Positions 1-6,261 of a stretch of 14,273 nt of DNA are shown one piece after another. Each line of letters opens with the position of its first letter. Position 1 is the stretch's first letter. The notes beneath the pieces were generated by a model. It saw only the letters and a program-made list of their open reading frames with translations, did not search any database and was not told where the DNA came from. This stretch comes from an uncultured beta proteobacterium (GTDB lineage Bacteria > Pseudomonadota > Gammaproteobacteria > Burkholderiales > Burkholderiaceae_C). The translations under genes and the position numbers were made by a program. The DNA is taken from positions 1-14,273 of the forward strand of contig CAISIP010000274.1 in the NCBI GenBank assembly GCA_903885415.1, read 5' to 3'.

Positions 1-112
1 AGCCTGCATTGTTGTCCCGCATCAGGCGCGCCGCCCCACCCAAAGTCGTGTTCCTGAAGGCCACGGTCACGCTGCGGGTGCAAACCTCGCCGGCTGTCAA
101 TTGCTCACCCAT
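1..112 (-). CDS. CBS-domain protein, N-terminal fragment cut by the window edge
   Basis: Only the first 37 codons are visible; the gene continues beyond the left edge. The reading starts at an ATG (110-112) behind an AGGGAG ribosome-binding site at 118-123 with 5 bases between. The peptide begins MGEQLTAGEVCTRSV, then shows an Ala-Ala-Arg-Leu-Met-Arg helix, the usual opening of a CBS domain (beta strand, short turn, 'AARLMR' helix) as in small two-CBS proteins of betaproteobacteria. CBS pairs bind adenosine nucleotides and act as regulatory modules or stand-alone sensors. What follows the first half-domain cannot be seen, so a stand-alone CBS protein and a larger fusion are both possible. It is transcribed in the same direction as the crotonase but 251 bases downstream, so it probably has its own promoter. 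Confidence 0.75.
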   Translation of the reverse strand, partial: MGEQLTAGEVCTRSVTVAFRNTTLGGAARLMRDNNAG

Positions 113-363
113 TCTGTCTCCCTGATTGCCCGGGCACCCAGCCCATCGCTTGCTTGCAGACGCCGCCCGGGCCGGCTCGCACGCCGTGCGCACCCGACAT
201 ACGCCGCGCCCACGAACCGTGGTCTGAACCGGCGGCCCTGCACTGACCCTCGTTCGGCGCAAGGTGTGGGCAGCGCTGATTGTGGGTCGGGTACTCTAGG
301 CTAGGGCTTGCGCTTGGTCAGTCCGCGGGCCGGACCGCATTGGCGCGCCGGAAAGCCTGATGC
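113..363. other. Intergenic region between the crotonase 3' end and the CBS-protein start
   Basis: These 251 bases hold no convincing gene; the short frames crossing them have no family resemblance. The region should contain the promoter of the leftward CBS gene and the 3' end of the crotonase transcript. A 5-bp inverted repeat (GTCCG / CGGAC, 321-335, loop CGGGC) lies about 30 bases past the crotonase stop and could help end transcription, but there is no U-tract after it on the minus strand. A 10-base palindrome (TGCCCGGGCA, 127-136) sits just upstream of the CBS ribosome-binding site. Either may be chance in GC-rich DNA. No clear -35/-10 pair was found. Confidence 0.5.
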
Positions 364-1143
364 TCAGCGACCGGTCCACACCGGAGGGCGCTTTTCGCGA
401 AAAGCCAGCTGCCCTTCAGCTGCGTCCTCGGTCAGCGCGAAAAGCCCTATCTGGCTCTCGGCAAAAGACATCGACTCTTCGAACGCCATGGCCTCAATTT
501 TCTTCATCGTGTACAGGCCGCGGCGTATCGCCGCCGGCGACTTGTCGAGCATGCGACCGAGCAGCGCCTGGACGCCTGCGTCCAGATCCTGGCTGACCTG
601 GTTGACCAGGTTGAACCCCAGCGCCTGCGCGGCACTCAGCGGCTCGCCGGTGAGGCACATTTCCGCCAGCACCCGGCGCGGCAGCAGGTTGCCAATGACG
701 CTCATCACCTGCGCCGGAAACAGTCCCACCTTTACTTCGGGCAGCCCGAAAATGGCCGTTGGACTCGCCACTACCAGGTCACACATTCCCATGATGCCCA
801 TGCCACCGGCCATGCAGGCGCCGTTGACGCGCGCGACCAGCGGAACCGTCGACTGCCGGGCCTGTCGAAACAGGTTGGCGAAGCCCACATAAGGTTCAGA
901 ATAGTCGAACTGGAAGGACTTGCCGCTTTGCAGGTCGGCGCCGGAACAAAAGGCACGGTGGCCAGCGCCGGTGATCACCACAGCACGCACCGCGCGGTCC
1001 TGGTTGGCCCGCACTAGCGCCGCACCCATCGCCGACAGGACGCCCGGACTGATCGCGTTGCGCCGCTCCTCGCGGTTGATCGTCAGCCACATCACCGGGC
1101 CGCGCATTTCTTCTATCAACTCGGGTTTCGCTGCATCTTCCAT
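364..1143 (-). CDS. Enoyl-CoA hydratase/isomerase family protein (crotonase fold)
   Basis: The 259-residue length is normal for the family. Oxyanion-hole elements are present: AFCSGADL at residues 64-71 and the Gly-Gly of the helix after NGACMAGG (107-114). The C-terminus (EGQLAFREKRPP) is the usual crotonase tail. Aligned by eye to rat mitochondrial crotonase, the Glu164 equivalent is Glu136 (FGLPE), but the Glu144 equivalent is Gly116. Such enzymes work on acyl-CoA thioesters in the cytoplasm, in fatty-acid, branched-chain or terpenoid catabolism. With only one acid/base Glu, isomerase or another crotonase reaction is as likely as hydration, so the substrate is left open. The ATG at 1141-1143 follows AAGGA at 1148-1152, 4 bases away. 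The gene is divergent from ppsA, with no pathway partner beside it. Confidence 0.9.
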   Translation of the reverse strand: MEDAAKPELIEEMRGPVMWLTINREERRNAISPGVLSAMGAALVRANQDRAVRAVVITGAGHRAFCSGADLQSGKSFQFDYSEPYVGFANLFRQARQSTVPLVARVNGACMAGGMGIMGMCDLVVASPTAIFGLPEVKVGLFPAQVMSVIGNLLPRRVLAEMCLTGEPLSAAQALGFNLVNQVSQDLDAGVQALLGRMLDKSPAAIRRGLYTMKKIEAMAFEESMSFAESQIGLFALTEDAAEGQLAFREKRPPVWTGR

Positions 1144-1347
1144 GGGGTCCTTGTGGGGTGGGTCGGGTGGTCGAATTTTATCGGGACCCCCCGTCCCTGG
1201 GAAGCGTCAGCCCGGCATCGCCGGCGGCGGCGCCAACACGCGCGATGCGGCGGCCTGCACGAGGGGGCGGCATTTGCGCCGCCTCAAGCTCCTGCTGTCA
1301 GCAACCGCCGAGCATGGTCGGATCGCACTATCCAAGGACACTTCAGC
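1144..1347. promoter_or_regulatory. Divergent promoter region between the crotonase and ppsA, with a leader hairpin
   Basis: These 204 bases separate two divergently read genes, so promoters for both should lie here; no convincing -35/-10 pair was recognised. An inverted repeat at 1264-1285 (GGGGCGGC, 6-base loop ATTTGC, GCCGCCTC) can form a stem of about 8 bp with one G-U pair, roughly 60 bases before the ppsA start. There is no following T-run, so it is not a classical terminator; a leader structure or chance GC pairing are both possible. The ppsA reading frame is open upstream to about 1153, but that extension shows no family similarity and is treated as leader. Confidence 0.4.
1334..1338 (+). 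promoter_or_regulatory. Ribosome-binding site deciding the ppsA start
   Basis: AAGGA lies 9 bases before the ATG at 1348. It supports that start over the upstream in-frame ATG near 1153, which would add 65 residues unlike any PEP synthase. Confidence 0.6.
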
Positions 1348-3771
1348 ATGGCCAAGCATCCCTCGTACATCCGCTGGTTTGGCGAACTCTCACTATCGGA
1401 TCTGGCGCTGGTCGGCGGCAAGGCGGCTTCGCTGGGCGAAATGTTCCAGCGACTGACGCCGCTGGGGCTGCGCATACCCGACGGCTTTGCCGTCACGACG
1501 CAGGCTTACCGCGACGCGCTTGAAGCAGCGCGTGCATGGCCCGAGCTGCACCGGCTTTTGGACAAGCTCGACAAAAGCGATGTGGATGCGCTGGCGCGCG
1601 TCGGCCTGCGCGCGCGCGAAATCGTTTACGCCGCCGCCATGCCGGTCGAGGCGGAACAGGCGCTGCGCGAGGCCTGGCGCCGGCTGAAGGCGAGCAAGGG
1701 CGAAGATTTGAGCGTTGCCGTGCGCAGTTCGGCCACCGCCGAAGACCTGCCCGGCGCAAGCTTCGCCGGCCAGCACGACACCTATCTCAATGTGCGCAGC
1801 GAGCAGTTGCTGGTCGACGCGGTCAAACGCTGCCAGGCTTCGCTGTTCACCGACCGCGCCATCTCCTACCGCATTGACAAGGGCTTCGACCATTTCAAGG
1901 TCTCGCTGTCGGTCGCCGTGATGCAGATGGTACGCAGTGACCTGGCTTCGGCTGGCGTCATGTTCACCATCGACACCGAGTCGGGCCACCCCGACATGGT
2001 GTTCATCACCGGGGCCTGGGGTTTGGGCGAGAACGTCGTGCAAGGCGCCGTCGATCCCGACGAGTTCTATGTGCACAAGCCGAGCTTCCGGCAAGGCTTT
2101 CGCAGCGTGCTGCGCAGGAGGCTCGGCGAAAAGCAACTGCGCATGGGCTACGCGCATGGCCACACGCGCGAGCCGGTGCGCAACCGACCCACGCCCAGGA
2201 TCGACCGCCAGCGCTACTGCCTGAGCGACGCCGACGTGATGCAACTCGCTGAGGCGGCGATCACGATCGAGGACCACTACAGCCAGATCGCGGGCCAGCG
2301 CCGGGCGATGGACATCGAATGGGCCAAGGACGGACCCGACGGACAAATTTTCATCGTCCAGGCGCGCCCCGAAACCGGCGTCTCGCAGCGCAACCCGATG
2401 CTATTGGAGGAGTACCTGCTCGACGGCGTCGGCAGCGTGCGTGCCACCGGACGTGCGGTCGGCTCCAAGATCGCGGCCGGCCGGGTCCGGCAGGTGGCCA
2501 ACGCGCAGCACCTTGCGTCCTTCCTGCCGGGCGAGGTGCTGGTCGCTGACACCACCGCGCCGGACTGGGAGCCGGTGATGAAGACCGCCTGCGCAATCGT
2601 CACCAACCGCGGCGGCCGGACCTGCCACGCAGCCATCGTCGCACGCGAACTTGGCATACCGGCAGTGGTCGGCACCGAGAACGCCAGCGATGTGCTGCGC
2701 GACGGCGACAGCGTCACCGTTTGCTGCGCACAGGGTGCGCTGGGCCGGGTTTACGACGGCCAGCTTGGCTTTCACAAGCAGGTCAGCGACCTCAGCGGCA
2801 TCCAGCGTCCGGCGACCGAGATCATGATCAACCTCGGCAACCCGGAGCTGGCATTTCAGCTGAGCCAACTGCCCTGCGATGGCGTGGGTCTGGCGCGCAT
2901 GGAGTTCATCATCAATGAGCACATCCAGGTGCACCCGATGGCTGTGCTGCACCCCGAGCGCATCCAGGACGCGGCGGTACGTGCCCGCGTCGTCGCCCTG
3001 TCACGCGCCTATCCAAGTGGTGCCGCCTATTTTGTTGAGCGGCTCGCCGAAGGCGTGGGAACGATTGCCGCCGCCTTCTACCCGCGACCGGTGATCGTCC
3101 GCCTGTCGGACTTCAAGAGCAACGAATATGCGGCGCTGCTGGGCGGTCGCGACTTTGAACAGCATGAAGAGAATCCGATGATCGGTTTTCGTGGTGCTGC
3201 GCGCTACATCCATCCAGCCTACGCCGAAGCCTTTGCGCTCGAATGCGCAGCGATGAAGCGGGTGCGCGAGGTGATGGGGCTGAACAATCTCAAGCTGATG
3301 CTGCCGTTTTGCCGCCGCATCGACGAGGCGCGCCGGGTCCTGGCTTCGATGGCGGCCCATGGGCTCACGAGGGGCGAGAAGGGCCTGGAGGTCTACGTGA
3401 TGTGCGAGATACCGAACAACGTGCTGCTGATCGATGAGTTTTCCGAGCTCTTTGACGGCTTTTCGATCGGTTCGAACGACCTCACGCAGTTGACACTTGG
3501 CGTGGACCGCGACAGCGCGATCGTCGCCGACTCCTTCGACGAGCAGGATCCGGGAATGCGCAAGATGCTGCGCCTCGCGGTCGAGGGCGCCCGGCGCAAC
3601 CACCGCCATGTGGGCATCTGCGGCCAGGCGCCGAGCGACCACATCGAGGTCGCTCGCTATCTGGTCGAGCTCGGCATCGACAGCATTAGCCTGACGCCCG
3701 ACCGGGTGCTGCAAACCATGCAGGCAGTGCAGAAGATAGAAGCAGCGCTGGGCCGCAAGGGCCGCGCATAG
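1348..3771 (+). CDS. ppsA: Phosphoenolpyruvate synthase (pyruvate, water dikinase)
   Basis: The 807-residue product makes phosphoenolpyruvate from pyruvate and ATP, releasing AMP and phosphate; it is the cytoplasmic entry step of gluconeogenesis from C3 compounds. Three domains are clear. The N-terminal ATP-grasp domain has VRSSATAEDLPGASFAGQ (125-142) and GAWGLGENVVQGAVDP (from 222). The swivelling phosphohistidine domain has GGRTCHAAIVARELG with catalytic His427. The C-terminal PEP/pyruvate TIM barrel has DGVGLARMEF, NPMIGFRGAARY, GSNDLTQLTLG and ICGQAPSDH with the acid/base Cys758. These match E. coli His421 and Cys751 closely. Thr425, two residues before the His, is the position modified by the PEP synthase regulatory kinase/phosphatase in E. 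coli, so that control is possible; the regulator gene, often a neighbour in betaproteobacteria, is not in the window. The start is the ATG behind AAGGA. Confidence 0.97.
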   Translation: MAKHPSYIRWFGELSLSDLALVGGKAASLGEMFQRLTPLGLRIPDGFAVTTQAYRDALEAARAWPELHRLLDKLDKSDVDALARVGLRAREIVYAAAMPVEAEQALREAWRRLKASKGEDLSVAVRSSATAEDLPGASFAGQHDTYLNVRSEQLLVDAVKRCQASLFTDRAISYRIDKGFDHFKVSLSVAVMQMVRSDLASAGVMFTIDTESGHPDMVFITGAWGLGENVVQGAVDPDEFYVHKPSFRQGFRSVLRRRLGEKQLRMGYAHGHTREPVRNRPTPRIDRQRYCLSDADVMQLAEAAITIEDHYSQIAGQRRAMDIEWAKDGPDGQIFIVQARPETGVSQRNPMLLEEYLLDGVGSVRATGRAVGSKIAAGRVRQVANAQHLASFLPGEVLVADTTAPDWEPVMKTACAIVTNRGGRTCHAAIVARELGIPAVVGTENASDVLRDGDSVTVCCAQGALGRVYDGQLGFHKQVSDLSGIQRPATEIMINLGNPELAFQLSQLPCDGVGLARMEFIINEHIQVHPMAVLHPERIQDAAVRARVVALSRAYPSGAAYFVERLAEGVGTIAAAFYPRPVIVRLSDFKSNEYAALLGGRDFEQHEENPMIGFRGAARYIHPAYAEAFALECAAMKRVREVMGLNNLKLMLPFCRRIDEARRVLASMAAHGLTRGEKGLEVYVMCEIPNNVLLIDEFSELFDGFSIGSNDLTQLTLGVDRDSAIVADSFDEQDPGMRKMLRLAVEGARRNHRHVGICGQAPSDHIEVARYLVELGIDSISLTPDRVLQTMQAVQKIEAALGRKGRA

Positions 3772-3968
3772 CGCGAACCCGTAGCGCCCGACCAGGCCCT
3801 CGGGTACCGGTGCCCGGACCAACAAGACCTGCGGGACAACCCAAGCCCCGAGGCTGTCCGCAAGGCGACTCGGCCGGATCTCTGCGGCAAGTGCTGCGGT
3901 GATAATGCGCAGCCGTTGACCGTCGGGTCCGCCGACGACCCAACCGGCCCGATGTTGGAGAAGAGACC
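3772..3968 (+). promoter_or_regulatory. Leader and putative promoter of the sulfatase gene
   Basis: This 197-base gap separates ppsA from the sulfatase. It contains GATAAT (3901-3906), five of six matches to a -10 box, with no good -35 partner. A perfect 6-bp inverted repeat follows (CGTCGG, loop GTCCG, CCGACG, 3921-3937), then GGAG (3957-3960) 8 bases before the ATG. Another imperfect inverted repeat at 3801-3816 (CGGGTACC / GGTGCCCG), about 30 bases after the ppsA stop, could contribute to transcript ending but has no T-run. The promoter reading is an inference from position and one hexamer. Confidence 0.3.
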
Positions 3969-5630
3969 ATGCTCAAGCGCGTCGCCTGGGGACTCAGCGC
4001 CTTGCTGCTGATCGCCGCTGCCGGCTACTACGCCGTCGGCGGCCGGGTCGGCCTGATGCTGCTGGCGGTCAAGTATTTCATTCATCAGGACTACGGCTCC
4101 ACGCAGCCGGTGGGGTGGCAGGCCGGCCCGGGCGCGGTGGACCCGGCTGGACGCAAACGGCCCAATATTGTTCTGATTGTGGCCGACGACCTGGGCTTTA
4201 ACGACATCACGCTGTACGGTGGCGGCATCGCCGGCGGCATGGTTCCCACCCCCCATATCGACAGCATCGCGCGCGCCGGCGTGGACTTTCGCACCGGCTA
4301 TTCGGGCAACGCGACCTGCGCGCCATCGCGAGCGGCGCTGATGACCGGCCGCTACCCGACCCGCTTTGGCTTCGAGTTCACGCCCACGCCGCCGATGTTC
4401 ATGAAGGTGATCGGCAACTACCGCGCCAACAACGAATTCCGCGCACCTGTCTACCACGCCGAGCGCGAGGCGGACCTGATCCGCTACGAGGACATGGGGC
4501 TGCCGACCCGTGAGATCACGCTGGCGCAATTACTCAAGAGCGCCGACTACCACACCGTGCACATTGGCAAATGGCATCTGGGCGACAGCCCGCAATTTCG
4601 CCCCTATTCGCACGGCTTTGACGAGTCACTGTCGCACCTGCACGCCGCGTCGATGTACCTGCCGACCCGGGACCCCGGTGTCGTCAACGCGATGCAGAAC
4701 TTCGACCCGATCGACAAATTCCTGTGGGCCGCCGAGCCCTGGGCTATTCGCCACAACGACGGCGTCCCTTTCCAGCCACCGAAGTACATGACCGACTACC
4801 TGACCGACGAGGCAGTGAAGGTAGTAGCAGCCAACAAGAACCGGCCCTTCTTCATGTACCTCGCGTACAACGCCCCGCATACGCCGCTGCAGGCGACGCG
4901 CGAAGACTACGACGCGCTATCGTTCATACCCGACCACACGATGCGCGTCTATGCAGCGATGATCCGCTCGCTCGACCGCAATATCGGCCGGGTCTTACAG
5001 TCGCTCAAGGACCAGGGCCTGGAAGACGACACGCTGGTCATCTTCACCAGCGACAACGGCGGCGCGCACTACATCGGCATCGACGGAATCAACAGCCCCT
5101 ATCGTGGCTGGAAGGCGACTTTCTTCGAAGGCGGTATACGCGTTCCGTTCTTCATGCGCTGGCCCGCCGGACTGCCCAAGGGTGCCAACGTCACGGCTGC
5201 GGTCAGCCATTTCGACATATTCGCCACCGCCGCCGCAGTCGCTGGCCAGCAGATGCCGGCCGACCGACCGATGGACGGCGTGAACCTGCTGCCCTTCGCC
5301 CGCGGCGAGGCGGCCGGTCGGCCGCACGCATTGCTTTTTTGGCGTACCGACAGCTACCGCGTGGTGCGTGAGGGCGACTGGAAGCTGCAAGTGACCGAGC
5401 GGCCGAAAAAGGACTGGCTGTACGACATGGCAAACGACCCGGGCGAGAAGAACAACCTGGCGGCCAACCAGCCGGCGCGGGTGGCGGCGCTCAAGGCCAG
5501 AATCGCCGAGTGGGAGAAGTCGCAGATCAAGCCGATGTGGCCGGCACTGGCCGAGGCCCCGGTGCCGCTGGACAAGACGCTGCGACAGCGCCAGGCGCTC
5601 GACGACGCCTACGTCTACTACGCCAACTGA
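3969..5630 (+). CDS. Membrane-anchored sulfatase (arylsulfatase family)
   Basis: The 553-residue protein belongs to the alkaline-phosphatase-fold sulfatases, which hydrolyse sulfate esters. Metal and catalytic residues are visible in order: Asp73-Asp74 (VADDLG), the C-x-P-S-R motif with Cys117 (CAPSRAALMTGRYPTRFG) that is oxidised to formylglycine, Lys201 and His203 (GKWHLG), His304 (NAPHTPLQ), Asp362-Asn363 (TSDNGG) and Lys382 (GWKATFFEGGIRVPFF). The C-terminal subdomain ends with the typical WLYDMANDPGEKNNLA. The N-terminus has a hydrophobic stretch at about 6-23 without a clear cleavage site and a second at about 28-38, so a signal anchor holding the enzyme on the periplasmic side is likely. 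GGAG 8 bases before the ATG supports the start. No formylglycine-generating enzyme is nearby. The substrate cannot be told from sequence; the gene converges on the rhombosortase-like gene 19 bases away. Confidence 0.93.
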   Translation: MLKRVAWGLSALLLIAAAGYYAVGGRVGLMLLAVKYFIHQDYGSTQPVGWQAGPGAVDPAGRKRPNIVLIVADDLGFNDITLYGGGIAGGMVPTPHIDSIARAGVDFRTGYSGNATCAPSRAALMTGRYPTRFGFEFTPTPPMFMKVIGNYRANNEFRAPVYHAEREADLIRYEDMGLPTREITLAQLLKSADYHTVHIGKWHLGDSPQFRPYSHGFDESLSHLHAASMYLPTRDPGVVNAMQNFDPIDKFLWAAEPWAIRHNDGVPFQPPKYMTDYLTDEAVKVVAANKNRPFFMYLAYNAPHTPLQATREDYDALSFIPDHTMRVYAAMIRSLDRNIGRVLQSLKDQGLEDDTLVIFTSDNGGAHYIGIDGINSPYRGWKATFFEGGIRVPFFMRWPAGLPKGANVTAAVSHFDIFATAAAVAGQQMPADRPMDGVNLLPFARGEAAGRPHALLFWRTDSYRVVREGDWKLQVTERPKKDWLYDMANDPGEKNNLAANQPARVAALKARIAEWEKSQIKPMWPALAEAPVPLDKTLRQRQALDDAYVYYAN

Positions 5631-5649
5631 AGTCGCCGTCCAGCGCCGA

Positions 5650-6261
5650 TCAGGGCCGATGACACCGGCCGCAACGGACCGCCGCGCACAACAGCCCCGC
5701 CACCGCGCCCGCCAGGGCACCTGCCAGATGCGCGGCGTAGGCAACGTCAAAGCCCCAACTGGCGTCGAATGCCAGCGGCTGCGACCAGCCCTGCTCGCCG
5801 GCCAGTTTGAGCGCCTGACCGGCCAGCAGCCACAGCGCCCAGCGCCGACGCACCGGCACCGCAGCGGCCTGCACGCACAGCAGCGCGAGCATCGCGTTGA
5901 GCAGCCCCGACATGCCGCAGTAAGCGCCCAGTTGCGGCCACACCAGCAGCGCCAGCGTCACCAACGGCCAGACCAGCAGCAGTGCCAGCGCCGCGTCCAA
6001 GCGGGCGTGCAGCAGCATGCCCAGCATGGCGATCAAGGCAAGCCCGGCCAGATTGATCCCCAGGTGCCCGGCGCTGAGGTGCACCAAGCTCGCGCTCCAA
6101 AGCGTCCATGGCCTTGTGCTCCAGTCGGCGGCGTTCCAGCCCAGCCGCTGCGGGTCGGCCGTCAAGCCGGCTGCGATGGCGCCCATGCCGATCAGCGCGC
6201 ACAGCACCGGCCAGGCCAGCGCCTCAGGGTCTGGCCGGCGTCGTGCTGGCTGGCTTGGCAC
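5650..6261 (-). CDS. Rhomboid-family intramembrane serine protease, rhombosortase-like
   Basis: A 203-residue hydrophobic protein with the rhomboid core. From a GTG start the HxxxxHxxxN-like segment LVHLSAGHLGINLAG falls at about 60-74, the Ser motif YCGMSG gives Ser118, and AAHLAGALAG gives His178, completing the Ser-His dyad. A KLAGEQ motif between Ser and His and the compact size resemble rhombosortases, which process proteins carrying a GlyGly-CTERM sorting tail at the inner membrane. The open frame reaches an ATG at 6336, which would overlap the RND gene by 113 bases; the GTG at 6261, with a G-rich stretch about 5 bases upstream, reduces the overlap to 38 and is preferred, though not proven. 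It is the last gene of the efflux operon. No GlyGly-CTERM protein is visible in the window. A plain rhomboid is the alternative. Confidence 0.8.
   Translation of the reverse strand: MPSQPARRRPDPEALAWPVLCALIGMGAIAAGLTADPQRLGWNAADWSTRPWTLWSASLVHLSAGHLGINLAGLALIAMLGMLLHARLDAALALLLVWPLVTLALLVWPQLGAYCGMSGLLNAMLALLCVQAAAVPVRRRWALWLLAGQALKLAGEQGWSQPLAFDASWGFDVAYAAHLAGALAGAVAGLLCAAVRCGRCHRP

Noticed and set aside
127..136. Perfect palindrome TGCCCGGGCA upstream of the CBS gene as an operator
   Set aside because: A single 10-base GC palindrome is expected by chance in such DNA, and there is no second copy or regulator to support it.
1153..1347. A 65-residue N-terminal extension of ppsA
   Set aside because: The sequence is low-complexity and Arg/Ala-rich with no PEP synthase similarity, and the ATG at 1348 has its own ribosome-binding site.
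1393..2346. A 317-codon minus-strand open frame inside ppsA
   Set aside because: It is antisense to the conserved ATP-grasp domain of PEP synthase; no domain is recognised in it.
3657..4529. A 290-codon minus-strand open frame across the ppsA-sulfatase junction
   Set aside because: It is antisense to two clear genes and to their spacer, and has no motif.
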